A stretch of 22,777 nucleotides of DNA, taken from the IMG/VR virus record IMGVR_UViG_3300037070_001047, positions 1 through 22,777 of that record, one strand, 5' to 3'. The notes under the pieces are model-generated. The model did not search any database, was not told the origin of the DNA, and worked only from the letters and a program-made list of their open reading frames with translations. A program made the translations under genes and the position numbers. How positions within the stretch are numbered: the stretch's first letter is position 1; every line of letters starts with the position of its first letter. Below, piece after piece: positions 1 through 6,722 of the stretch. This stretch comes from a virus.

Positions 1-1
1 G

Positions 2-145
2 CAATGGTTTCCTGACGACGTGTCCGAACTTACCGCCGCGGAACTGGCCGTCTATCGTTGCGCCCGCGAGGAAATGGCCGCTGAACTAAGCAAGAAGATG
101 GGGATCAAGATCTCGGTCGTCGACACCAGGGAGCTGGGCACATGA
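2..145 (+). CDS. C-terminal end of an unidentified protein (partial)
   Basis: The window opens inside this gene; 47 residues are readable before TGA at 143-145. The visible tail is a charged, probably helical segment (TAAELAVYRCAREEMAAEL) followed by a short strand-like end (KISVVDTRELGT). The stop overlaps the next start as ATGA at 142-145, so translation of the two is probably coupled. I do not recognise the family. In P22-like gene orders the terminase genes lie on this side of the portal, but nothing seen here identifies this as terminase. Confidence 0.6.
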   Translation, partial: QWFPDDVSELTAAELAVYRCAREEMAAELSKKMGIKISVVDTRELGT

Positions 146-333
146 CTGAAACCTGGGATGAATATGTCATTCGTCGCCGCAAGGAAGGTTGGCGCTGGGG
201 CTGGTTGGACAACGACCAGATCAAGACCGATCCGGCGATGCTGCCGCCGATCGGCGAGCCGTTCGCGCGGGATCACGAACCCATCGAACAACCGAAGGAG
301 ACGCCGCATGTCGACGCAACCCCTGAGCCGTGA
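142..333 (+). CDS. Small hypothetical protein, 63 aa
   Basis: This short soluble protein is rich in Trp and charged residues near the N-terminus (WDEYVIRRRKEGWRWGWL) and Pro/Glu-rich at the C-terminus. The start overlaps the previous stop by four bases (ATGA), and a good ribosome site, AGGGAG, lies at about 128-133. It overlaps the next gene, which starts at 308 in another frame, by 26 bases. No signal peptide or membrane segment is visible. The family is not recognised. Tight packing and GC-rich third positions support a real gene; the function is unknown. Confidence 0.6.
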   Translation: MTETWDEYVIRRRKEGWRWGWLDNDQIKTDPAMLPPIGEPFARDHEPIEQPKETPHVDATPEP

Positions 334-538
334 AGCCGATCCTGTGCCGCAGGACGCCCTGATCCTGCGCGGCCGGCAGATCGAGGAGCTTGTCCTGCGG
401 CATATCGAGCATGTCCGGGGATTGGGCGCCGATGCGCGATTGTGCGCTATGGCGAAAACCCAGATTGAGTTAGGGTGGATGTGCCTCAATCGCGCGATGT
501 TGCCGCCAGAGCGGGTCACAGGCGAACTTGATCTGTGA
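308..538 (+). CDS. Acb2/Tad1-hairpin-like protein, candidate anti-CBASS cyclic nucleotide sponge
   Basis: This 76-residue protein is predicted to be mostly two helices: residues about 18-37 (ALILRGRQIEELVLRHIEHV) and about 42-65. The second carries RLCAMAKTQIELGWMCLNRA, which fits the pattern I know for the Acb2/Tad1 hairpin family (R-x-x-A-x-[AG]-[KR]-T-x-[IL]-E-x-G-[FW]-M-x-[LV]-N-R-A). Known Acb2 proteins of phages are of similar length and sequester cyclic di- and trinucleotide signals made by CBASS, blocking abortive defence. The start at 308 is chosen because AAGGAG lies at 295-300 with a 7-base spacer. A longer reading from 158 overlaps the previous gene almost fully. The gene sits 12 bases before the portal gene. 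The family call rests on motif memory; ligand binding is inferred. Confidence 0.68.
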   Translation: MSTQPLSREADPVPQDALILRGRQIEELVLRHIEHVRGLGADARLCAMAKTQIELGWMCLNRAMLPPERVTGELDL

Positions 539-550
539 GGGGACTGAGCG

Positions 551-2701
551 ATGAGTGTTGTGCAGCTCGACGAGGCGCGGCGTCGCCTTCCCGATAAGGC
601 CGCCCTCTCGAAAACCCAGCCTTACGACAAGGATCTGCACGCCCGGCTCGTCGACATGTTCGAGACCAGCGAGGACAGTAGTCGTAAAATGCGCCAGAAA
701 GCGGAAAGAGATCTTGACTATTATGACGGAAAGCAGCTTACTGAGAAAGAATATAAGGATTTGATGAAAAGAGGTCAACAGCCCCATGTTGACAACAAGA
801 TTAAGCCTAAAATCCGCTATCTGGAAGGCCTCGAGCAGCAGCAGCGCACCGATCCGCGGGCTCTGCCGCGCACGCCGAAGCACGAGGAGGACGCCAACAG
901 CGTCACGGACTGCCTTCGCTACGTCACCGAGAGCAACAACTGGAACCAGACCCGCTCGCGCGTCTGGAAGGACATCCTGATCTGGGGCTGGTCGGGCTAC
1001 GAGGTCGTGTTTGAGCCGTCGTCGACCCAGCCCAACGGCCAGGTCATCATCCGGCGCTGCCAGGCGGATCGGATGTTCTTCGATCCTTACTCGGAAGCCG
1101 AGGACTTTGACGACGCCCGCTATCTCGGCCTGTGCGTCTGGGGCGACCGCGACGAGTTCATCGCCCGCTATGGGCCGGAGGCGGGCAAGGTTTTCGACGA
1201 GACCATCCCGATCGGCCAGGTCGGCGGCAGCTTTGATGACAAGCCGAAAAACCAGACCTGGGTCGGCTACGACAATAAGCGCTATCGCGTCCGCATCGTG
1301 CAGATGTACTACCGCACCGCCGAGAATGAATGGCATTTTTGTGAATTCACCAAGGGCGGCTTTCTGGCGGCTGGCGTTTCACCCTGGCTCGACGACAACG
1401 GCATACCCGAGCATCCCTATGCGTGGGGCTCGGCGAACGTCGATCGCGACAACAACCGCTATGGCGAGGTCCGGAACCTGATCGACACGCAGGACGCGAT
1501 CAACAAGCGGCAGTCGAAATTCCTGCACGTGATGAGCGTTAGGCAGACCTTTGGCAACGAGATGGCGATGGGGTCGATGACGACCCGCGAATTGCGCGAG
1601 CAGGCGGCCCGTCCCGACGGTCATTTCGCTCTTGGCAGCAATGTCGAGTGGGGCAAACACTTCGGCACCGTTCCGACGACCGACATGGCGGAGGGCATGC
1701 TGCAATTGCACCAGATCGCCGTCGCCGAAATGACGGTGCAGGGGCCGAACGCGGCGATGCAGGGCAAGGACCCGCGCCTGCAATCGGGAAGGGCCATCCT
1801 GGCGCAGCAGCAGGGCGGCGCGCTCGAAGGCCAGCCGGTGTTCGACATGTTGAGGCACATGGACAACCAGGCTTACAAGAAAATGTGGCGGCGCATCCGC
1901 CAGTGCTGGACCGCGCCCGATTACATCCGGGTCACGGACGACGAGCGGAACGTCCGGTGGGTCGGCATCAACATGCCGAAGATGGCGCCCATGGCCGGGC
2001 CTGATGGGCAGCCCATCGTTGACCCGCAGACCGGCCAGCCCGCCATGGCGCCGCAGATGGACCCGCAGACGGGCCAGCCCGCGATGCAGAACCAACTGAG
2101 CCAACTCGAGGTCGACATCGTCATGGACGACGCGCCGCATGTCGGCACGCTGCAGCAGGAAGAGTTCGCGCTGCTGGTCGAGGCCGCGAAGGTCGTGCCG
2201 ATCCCGCCGGAATTGATTATCAAGGCGAGCCAGTTGCGATCGAAGAACGAACTCTTGAAGGGTATCGAGGAGGCCAAGAAAAATCCGCCGCCCAATCCCG
2301 AAATTGAGAAGGCCAAGGCCAAAATGGCGGCAGATACGGCAACCGCGGCCCAGCAGGCCAAGCAGCGCGCCGACGAGGCGGCCCAGAGCGCCATGCTCAA
2401 GCAGCAGGAAGCGCAACAGAACGCCGAACTGAAGCAGCAGGAAATGATGCTGCAGGCCGAGGCCAGCCAGCGCGCGATCGACGCCAAATTGGCGCAGGAA
2501 GCCGCCACGGCCGAAGCCAAGCGCCAGCAGGCGGCGATGGATCACGCGCAAAAGATGGCGCAGCAGGCGGCCGAGCATCAGCAGCAGATGCAGATCGAGC
2601 GCGAGAAAGCCGAGACCGCGAAGCAGATTGCTGAGATGACGGCGCGAGCCAAGGCCGACGCGATGAAAAACCAGCCACAGCAGGGCGGTTTTGAAGGATA
2701 G
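551..2701 (+). CDS. Portal protein, P22 type
   Basis: This 716-residue protein would form the dodecameric ring at the packaging vertex through which DNA enters and leaves the head. The N-terminal half resembles P22-type portals: an acidic/basic helical start, PHVDNKIKPKIRYLEG near residue 78, then a core with SGYEVVFEPSS, DRMFFDPYSEAEDFDDARYL and a helix region around INKRQSKFLHVMS. Residues about 491-512 hold two copies of a DPQTGQPAM repeat. Residues about 580-705 are a long Ala/Gln/Glu/Lys-rich coiled-coil tail, corresponding in position to the extended C-terminal barrel of P22-like portals. The start has GAGGGGA just upstream. Bases 721-780 are much less GC-rich than their surroundings. 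The scaffold and coat genes follow, which supports the call. Confidence 0.85.
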   Translation: MSVVQLDEARRRLPDKAALSKTQPYDKDLHARLVDMFETSEDSSRKMRQKAERDLDYYDGKQLTEKEYKDLMKRGQQPHVDNKIKPKIRYLEGLEQQQRTDPRALPRTPKHEEDANSVTDCLRYVTESNNWNQTRSRVWKDILIWGWSGYEVVFEPSSTQPNGQVIIRRCQADRMFFDPYSEAEDFDDARYLGLCVWGDRDEFIARYGPEAGKVFDETIPIGQVGGSFDDKPKNQTWVGYDNKRYRVRIVQMYYRTAENEWHFCEFTKGGFLAAGVSPWLDDNGIPEHPYAWGSANVDRDNNRYGEVRNLIDTQDAINKRQSKFLHVMSVRQTFGNEMAMGSMTTRELREQAARPDGHFALGSNVEWGKHFGTVPTTDMAEGMLQLHQIAVAEMTVQGPNAAMQGKDPRLQSGRAILAQQQGGALEGQPVFDMLRHMDNQAYKKMWRRIRQCWTAPDYIRVTDDERNVRWVGINMPKMAPMAGPDGQPIVDPQTGQPAMAPQMDPQTGQPAMQNQLSQLEVDIVMDDAPHVGTLQQEEFALLVEAAKVVPIPPELIIKASQLRSKNELLKGIEEAKKNPPPNPEIEKAKAKMAADTATAAQQAKQRADEAAQSAMLKQQEAQQNAELKQQEMMLQAEASQRAIDAKLAQEAATAEAKRQQAAMDHAQKMAQQAAEHQQQMQIEREKAETAKQIAEMTARAKADAMKNQPQQGGFEG
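2021..2086 (+). repeat. Two near-identical 27-base repeats inside the portal gene
   Basis: Copies at 2021-2047 and 2060-2086 begin GACCCGCAGAC and encode DPQTGQPAM twice, separated by APQM. The two copies differ at two third-codon positions. The encoded Pro/Gln/Gly-rich stretch is probably a flexible loop. This is an in-frame coding repeat, not a CRISPR or attachment site. Confidence 0.8.
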
Positions 2702-2909
2702 TCGTCGCAGCCCCCTTTAATTTTTGAGCATTTTCGCATAGACACCCGCGCGACAGATCTCGCGAGTGTGTCCTGATAAAGGACGCCGCCTTTCGATCCG
2801 TCTTTCGCTATCGCCGCCGGAGAATACGGGCGTTGCGCGCCGCGCATAAACGGCGATCCGCCGCCGGGATTCCCAACGGGCGAACGTAAGCGACCGACGA
2901 GACAGGGCA
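2702..2909. other. Non-coding gap between portal and scaffold genes
   Basis: At 208 bases this is the longest stretch in the window without a supported gene. It opens with an AT-richer segment (2717-2740). An imperfect hairpin lies at 2741-2772: outer stem GACAC/GTGTC, inner stem CGCG/CGCG, asymmetric internal loop, 10-base apical loop. A short perfect hairpin lies at 2851-2863 (CGGCG-ATC-CGCCG). Neither is followed by a T run, so a classic intrinsic terminator is not shown. A late promoter or an RNA control element for the capsid genes is plausible, but I see no convincing -35/-10 pair. Confidence 0.4.
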
Positions 2910-3737
2910 GTGAGCGATACGCCACTCGATCAGATCATGCAGGACAGGGAAGGCGACGAGCCGGCCAGCGCGCCGGACGGAGCAGTCCCGTCGTCTCAAC
3001 CCCGAGATCCGCACGGAAGGTTCGCGTCAACCCAGGAACAGCCTGGCCCGACGCCGCAGCCTTCCGGCACAGATGCGGGACAAGCCGAGCCAGCCCCACC
3101 GCCGGGATACGTCCCGATACAGGCGATGGATGCGCGGCTCGCGCGGCAGGAAGAACGGTTTACTGAACTTCAGCGGCAGAACCAGGCGCTGCTTGCAGCA
3201 ATGCAGGGATTGCGACCGCCGCCGCCGAAACAGGAACCGCCACCCCCGCCGCCCGACTTCTTCGACAACCCCGACGCCGCGTTTGAGTACCGTATCAAAC
3301 AGGTGCTGGAGCCGCTCCACGCGCAACGGCAAGCTGAGCGCGAGGCGGACTCCGTAGATCGGGCGATCGAGAAGTTCGGCGTTGAGACAGTGCAACAAGC
3401 CTATACGGCGCTCGCCGAGCGTGTGCAGCAGGTCGGGCCGCAAGACCCATCCTATGCTCGCATCATGCAGGCGCGTCACCCGTACGGCGAACTGGTCAAA
3501 TGGCATCGCGAACAAACGGCCCTGACCAGGTATGGCGCGGACCCTCAAGCTTACATCGAGCAAGAGGTGCAACGACGCATTGCCGAGATGCAGGGCCAGC
3601 AGCCGCAACAGGCGGCGCGCCCATCATCTCCCCAGTCCTATCCGTCAAACATGACGCAAGGCCGGCCCTCTGCAGGGCCGCGCAACACTCCGGGAATGAA
3701 CGGGCCGCTGCCTTTATCGCAGATCATGGGCCGCTGA
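2910..3737 (+). CDS. Capsid scaffolding protein (putative)
   Basis: This 275-residue, Pro/Gln/Glu-rich protein lies between portal and coat genes, where P22-like phages encode the scaffold that directs procapsid assembly and then leaves. The first 70 residues are low-complexity and disordered (DPHGRFAS is a motif I associate with phage scaffolds). Residues about 75-100 form a coiled coil (RLARQEERFTELQRQNQALL), followed by a poly-Pro linker. A helical domain spans about 115-240 and a basic tail ends in LPLSQIMGR. The N-terminus has a similar LDQIM, so both ends carry an LxQIM motif. The start is GTG at 2910: the frame is closed upstream by TAA at 2847 and no ATG lies between. The Shine-Dalgarno site is weak. 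Confidence 0.72.
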   Translation: MSDTPLDQIMQDREGDEPASAPDGAVPSSQPRDPHGRFASTQEQPGPTPQPSGTDAGQAEPAPPPGYVPIQAMDARLARQEERFTELQRQNQALLAAMQGLRPPPPKQEPPPPPPDFFDNPDAAFEYRIKQVLEPLHAQRQAEREADSVDRAIEKFGVETVQQAYTALAERVQQVGPQDPSYARIMQARHPYGELVKWHREQTALTRYGADPQAYIEQEVQRRIAEMQGQQPQQAARPSSPQSYPSNMTQGRPSAGPRNTPGMNGPLPLSQIMGR

Positions 3738-3773
3738 GAGACGCGACCATGAAGCTGCGGTGGAGCCGTAGCG

Positions 3774-4868
3774 ATGGCCGAGACCAGAGCGCAGACCGAA
3801 CTAACCCCCGAAATCTGGGACAACGAATTCAGCAAAGAGTTCTTCCAGCGAAATCCCTTCTCCCAATACTCGGGAACAGGCACCAACAACCCGATCGTGA
3901 TGAAGGAAGACTACGCCTCAAGGCGTGGCAACGGCATCTCGTTCGAATTTATTACGAATTTCAAGCGCGGCGTCATCCTCAACCGGCAGCCCCTGCGCGG
4001 CCATGAGGACAAGCTTGGCGAGTTCGGCGACAAGGTCTACTGGAACCTTCGCAAGAAGGGCGTCTCGATCCACGAGTACGACCAGGACCATGCCGCGATT
4101 GATCTTCGCGGGGCCGCCCGCGCCACGCTGAAGACCTGGGCCGACGAGGATGTCAAGTGGGAGGTGATCGACCGCCTCGGCGATGTCGGCTCCAACGGTG
4201 ATGCTCCGTTTGCAACCGCATCGGCGACGCAGAAGAACGCCTGGCTGACGAACAACCCGGATCGCGTCCTGTTTGGCGCCGTGAGGGGAAACCTCGTCTC
4301 CGGCAACTTCGCCTCGTCGGCCCTCAACATCGACGCCACAGCCGACAAACTGACGAAGGACAGCCTGTCGCTGCTGAAGCGCATGGCCCTCACGGCCAGT
4401 CCGCGCATCACGCCGATCGAGGTGGAAAGCAACAACCGGCGCATGTTCGTCGCCGTCGCTCACCCGTTCGTCTTCCGCGACTTCAAGAAGGATACCGAGC
4501 AGGTACGGTCGGCGGTCTCCGTCGTCGAGCGGAATGAAAGCATCTTCCTCGGCGGCGATCTGATCTACGACAACGTGGTCCTGCATGAGGTCGACGACCT
4601 GCCTATCTACACCGGCATTGGCGCAGGCGGATCGGTCGACGTATCGCCGGTCTATCTGCTCGGCCAGGAAGCCCTCGGCTGGGCGATCAAGCAACGCTAT
4701 CGCACCCGCGAACAGGAAGACGACTACGGCCAGATCGAAGGCATCGGAATGCTCGGGAAATGGGGCTTGAAGAAACTCTGCTATGGCCTTAGCGACGTTG
4801 CAGAAACTGGCGTTACGGGCAAGCAGCGCGGTGTAGCGACGGGCTTCTTCGCTGCGCCCGGCGATTGA
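3774..4868 (+). CDS. Major capsid protein, N4-gp56/DUF4043-like
   Basis: This 364-residue protein is the expected main shell subunit. The N-terminal part (SKEFFQRNPFSQYSGTG, then FITNFKRGVILNRQPLRGHEDKLGE split over residues about 60-82) and the central NRRMFVAVAHPFVFRDFKKD near residue 223 are features I associate with the N4-gp56 / DUF4043 phage capsid family, which adopts an HK97-like fold. Length is typical of the family. It follows the scaffold by 36 bases, with GGAG at about 3762-3765 as ribosome site. The C-terminal stretch (YGQIEGIGMLGKWGLKKLCY) also fits the family. No signal peptide or membrane segment is seen. High confidence on role, somewhat less on exact family name. Confidence 0.85.
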   Translation: MAETRAQTELTPEIWDNEFSKEFFQRNPFSQYSGTGTNNPIVMKEDYASRRGNGISFEFITNFKRGVILNRQPLRGHEDKLGEFGDKVYWNLRKKGVSIHEYDQDHAAIDLRGAARATLKTWADEDVKWEVIDRLGDVGSNGDAPFATASATQKNAWLTNNPDRVLFGAVRGNLVSGNFASSALNIDATADKLTKDSLSLLKRMALTASPRITPIEVESNNRRMFVAVAHPFVFRDFKKDTEQVRSAVSVVERNESIFLGGDLIYDNVVLHEVDDLPIYTGIGAGGSVDVSPVYLLGQEALGWAIKQRYRTREQEDDYGQIEGIGMLGKWGLKKLCYGLSDVAETGVTGKQRGVATGFFAAPGD

Positions 4869-4906
4869 TCCCGCCCTGATCGCACTCAAACACATGGAGG
4901 CCCGAG

Positions 4907-5335
4907 ATGGGCGATTTTTTCAGTAACCCCGTCAGACACCCCGAAGATGTCGGGGTTGGTAATGTACGACGCACGCTCGACGTGTCGGAAATGCCCAGCG
5001 GAACCGCGGTGCCGATCGGCGCGCTCGAGGCGGGCTGCATCCCGCTGCGATCGGCCTGCTACATCGCAACGCTGTTCAACGGCACAACGCCGACGATCAC
5101 GTTGGGAACCGCGGGAACCGTGGCCGGGCTCATGGCTTCGGCCGACGTTGCGCCAGCAACGGCCGGCTACAAGGTGGCTCCCGCGACGGGCGCCATGATG
5201 GGCGTTCCGCTGGCGGCTGACACGGTCATCAGCGCCGTGCTGACGCAGACCAACACCACGGCGGGCAAGATCACGTTCATCGTGGAATTCGTCAACAAGC
5301 GCGAAAGCATGGTCCGACCGTTCCCGAACAACTGA
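4907..5335 (+). CDS. Putative capsid decoration/stabilisation protein
   Basis: This 142-residue protein sits 38 bases after the coat gene, with a strong GGAGG at about 4896-4900. Its middle is rich in Thr, Ala, Gly and small hydrophobics (TITLGTAGTVAGLM, AADTVISAVLTQTNTTAGKI), consistent with a beta-rich fold. Such small proteins directly after the coat gene often decorate or cement the shell. I do not recognise a specific family, so the role rests on position and composition. The first coding bases hold two mutually exclusive 7-bp hairpins (4925-4957), which might influence translation of this presumably abundant product. Confidence 0.5.
   Translation: MGDFFSNPVRHPEDVGVGNVRRTLDVSEMPSGTAVPIGALEAGCIPLRSACYIATLFNGTTPTITLGTAGTVAGLMASADVAPATAGYKVAPATGAMMGVPLAADTVISAVLTQTNTTAGKITFIVEFVNKRESMVRPFPNN
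4925..4957 (+). other. Two mutually exclusive hairpins at the start of the putative decoration gene
   Basis: ACCCCGA (4938-4944) can pair with TCGGGGT (4950-4956) around a 5-base loop. Alternatively AACCCCG (4925-4931) can pair with CGGGGTT (4951-4957). Both use the same 3' arm, so only one can form. The arms start 18 bases after the start codon. A role is not shown; chance in GC-rich coding DNA is possible. Confidence 0.35.
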
Positions 5336-5348
5336 CGTTGCAAGCCGT

Positions 5349-5705
5349 ATGACAAAGAGCCGGGCGAAAAAACGCAAGGTCGCCTTCGTCAAGAAGAAGA
5401 CGAAGAAGGCGATGAAGGCGGCAAAGCGCCCGGCTGCACGGAAAGCAAAACGTCAGGAGAAGACAATGGCTAAATTCAAGGGAACGGTGCTGGTCGACAC
5501 CGACGCCGGATCAATCAGTGCTCTCGGGGAGAGCGGCGAGCCAATCGACACCCGCCTGCCGGAGGCGCCGCAACTGTCCAGCATTGAATCGCAGCGCAAG
5601 CGGCAGTTGATTGAGCAGATTGTGGCGCAGGACAACCCACGACCGGATGATGATGAGAACCCGACGCCGGAAGCAGACGCTGCGTCCAAGTCCAGGAAGA
5701 AATAG
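5349..5705 (+). CDS. Small charged head-region protein with basic N-terminal extension
   Basis: From 5349 the product is 118 residues. Residues 1-39 are almost all Lys, Arg and Ala (for example VKKKTKKAMKAAKRPAAR). An in-frame ATG at 5466 has a better ribosome site (CAGGAG at 5454-5459) and would give 79 residues. The part from 5466 is paralogous to the next gene: IDTRLPEAPQLSSIESQRKR here against IDTRLPETPQLSSVEHQKKR there, aligning from the two Met residues. So 5466 may be the main start, with the basic part either an alternative longer form or a nucleic-acid-binding leader. The C-terminus is acidic, then SRKK. Function unknown; a minor head protein is likely by position. Confidence 0.6.
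   Translation: MTKSRAKKRKVAFVKKKTKKAMKAAKRPAARKAKRQEKTMAKFKGTVLVDTDAGSISALGESGEPIDTRLPEAPQLSSIESQRKRQLIEQIVAQDNPRPDDDENPTPEADAASKSRKK
5454..5468 (+). promoter_or_regulatory. Internal ribosome binding site and ATG within the basic small-protein gene
   Basis: CAGGAG at 5454-5459, a 6-base spacer and ATG at 5466 form a better start than the one at 5349. The downstream paralogue uses the same arrangement, with CAGGAGG before ATG at 5725. This favours 5466 as the main start of the 79-residue product. Confidence 0.55.
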
Positions 5706-5724
5706 ATCCACAGGAGGCCAGCGC

Positions 5725-6066
5725 ATGGCTGTCATCGAGAAGAAGGCGAAGATCGATACCCAGTCCGGGCAGATTCTGGCCGTGGACGGCGCGGATATCG
5801 ATACGCGCCTGCCAGAGACGCCCCAACTGAGCAGCGTCGAGCACCAGAAGAAGAGAAAACTGGTCGAGCAACTGGCGGCATATGAGCCCCCGCCCCCGCC
5901 GCCGGAGGCTGATGCGGCGATGGCCGACTATGGGACCAAGGCGCAGGCCGCGAACCCCGCGCCCGGCGCGGGTCCGCGCGAGGAGACGGAGGCGGAGCGC
6001 CGCAAGCGCGAGGCCGACGAGGAAGAGGAAGAGGACGACGAGCCGGCCAAGAAAAAGAAGAAGTGA
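5725..6066 (+). CDS. Small acidic head-region protein, paralogue of its upstream neighbour
   Basis: The product has 113 residues starting at ATG 5725, chosen because CAGGAGG lies at 5711-5717 and because the N-terminus then aligns with the paralogue upstream. The shared core is ADIDTRLPETPQLSSVEHQK, followed by a helix (KLVEQLAAYE). After a poly-Pro stretch the C-terminal part is a long charged low-complexity tail, acidic and then five lysines (EEEEEDDEPAKKKKK). The family is not recognised. Two adjacent paralogues between the capsid and connector genes suggest a duplicated minor head or assembly factor. Confidence 0.6.
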   Translation: MAVIEKKAKIDTQSGQILAVDGADIDTRLPETPQLSSVEHQKKRKLVEQLAAYEPPPPPPEADAAMADYGTKAQAANPAPGAGPREETEAERRKREADEEEEEDDEPAKKKKK

Positions 6067-6353
6067 CGGTCATGGCCGAAAGCTTCACCTATTATCCCGG
6101 CGAAGGCGATCCCGACGTGGTCGAGTTTCGCGGCATGACCTTCAAGAAGGGCGAGGCGGTCAAGGTCGAAGACCCGGCCGCAATCGCCAAGCTGAAGAAC
6201 AACCTGACATTCATGAAGCCATCGGATCGCCCGGCTGCGAAGGGCGCAGTTGTTGATCCCGTGGTTCAGGAGCGGGCGGTTCGCCTGCAGGAAGACCTCG
6301 AGGACGCGAAGAACGACGCCGATAAAGACAAGCCCGCCAAGGCGAAGAAATAA
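6063..6353 (+). CDS. Small head/connector-region protein
   Basis: The product is 96 residues from GTG at 6063 (overlapping the previous stop as GTGA) or 93 from ATG at 6072 in the same frame. The N-terminal half (FTYYPGEGDPDVVEFRGMTF, then a KKGEAVKVED turn and KNNLTFMKP) looks like a small beta-rich domain that I associate with small proteins beside the head-tail connector genes of phages. The C-terminal third is a charged helix ending KPAKAKK. The precise function is unknown. The gene lies 3 bases before the gp4-like adaptor gene, in the same operon. Confidence 0.6.
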   Translation: MTVMAESFTYYPGEGDPDVVEFRGMTFKKGEAVKVEDPAAIAKLKNNLTFMKPSDRPAAKGAVVDPVVQERAVRLQEDLEDAKNDADKDKPAKAKK

Positions 6354-6356
6354 GCC

Positions 6357-6722
6357 ATGGCGACGCGCACGCGGCAGGACCTCATCTTCCGAACGCTCAA
6401 GTTGCTCGGCGCCATGGGCGTCGGGCAGCAGCCGAGCGACGAGGACCGCGCCGCCGTCGAGGACCAGATCGATACGACCCTCGACATGCTGATCGCGAAG
6501 CAGATCTGTGACTTCCCGAGCCGCCAGGAGTTCCACAGCGCCATCATTCAACCGTTGTCGCTGCGGCTGGCGGCGGTGGTCGGACCTGACCTCGCGGTGG
6601 GCGCCATCGTCGGCTACGGCACAGCGTCCTTTCCGGAAATAGCGGCGCTCGCCGAGCAGGAGCTTCGCTACATCAACGCCGAAGACCAGACCGACGAACC
6701 CATCCGCTTCACGGACTACTGA
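6357..6722 (+). CDS. Head-tail adaptor, P22 gp4-like (tail accessory factor)
   Basis: This 121-residue, mainly helical protein opens with TRTRQDLIFRTLKLLGAMGV, followed by a Gln/Pro turn and a helix with DRAAVEDQIDTTLDMLIAKQ. This layout is typical of gp4-like adaptors, which bind the portal ring and begin tail assembly. The C-terminal part (ALAEQELRYINAEDQTDEP) also fits. The next gene encodes the gp10-like stabilisation protein, exactly the P22 order. The stop overlaps the next start by one base (TGATG). In P22, gp4 also has a muralytic activity; I see nothing that shows this here. Confidence 0.68.
   Translation: MATRTRQDLIFRTLKLLGAMGVGQQPSDEDRAAVEDQIDTTLDMLIAKQICDFPSRQEFHSAIIQPLSLRLAAVVGPDLAVGAIVGYGTASFPEIAALAEQELRYINAEDQTDEPIRFTDY

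Noticed and set aside
158-538. Longer start for the Acb2-like gene
   Set aside because: The extra 50 residues are antipattern, Arg-rich, and overlap the upstream gene; the start at 308 has a strong AAGGAG.
2021-2086. Short direct repeats considered as a CRISPR or attachment site
   Set aside because: There are only two copies, in frame, coding for the same peptide; they are a protein repeat.
1379-2578. Minus-strand open frame of 399 codons opposite the portal gene
   Set aside because: The Arg/Leu/His-rich translation is the mirror of the portal's Gln/Ala-rich tail; no ribosome site or family signal.
2717-2772. Intrinsic terminator after the portal gene
   Set aside because: The hairpin is imperfect and lacks a following T run; the T-rich part lies before it.
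3918-4895. Minus-strand open frame of 325 codons opposite the capsid gene
   Set aside because: It is fully antisense to the major capsid gene and shows no protein features of its own.
5611-5724. Earlier start for the second paralogous small protein
   Set aside because: The added Arg-rich residues are antiparalogous to nothing and overlap the upstream gene; ATG 5725 with CAGGAGG aligns with the paralogue.
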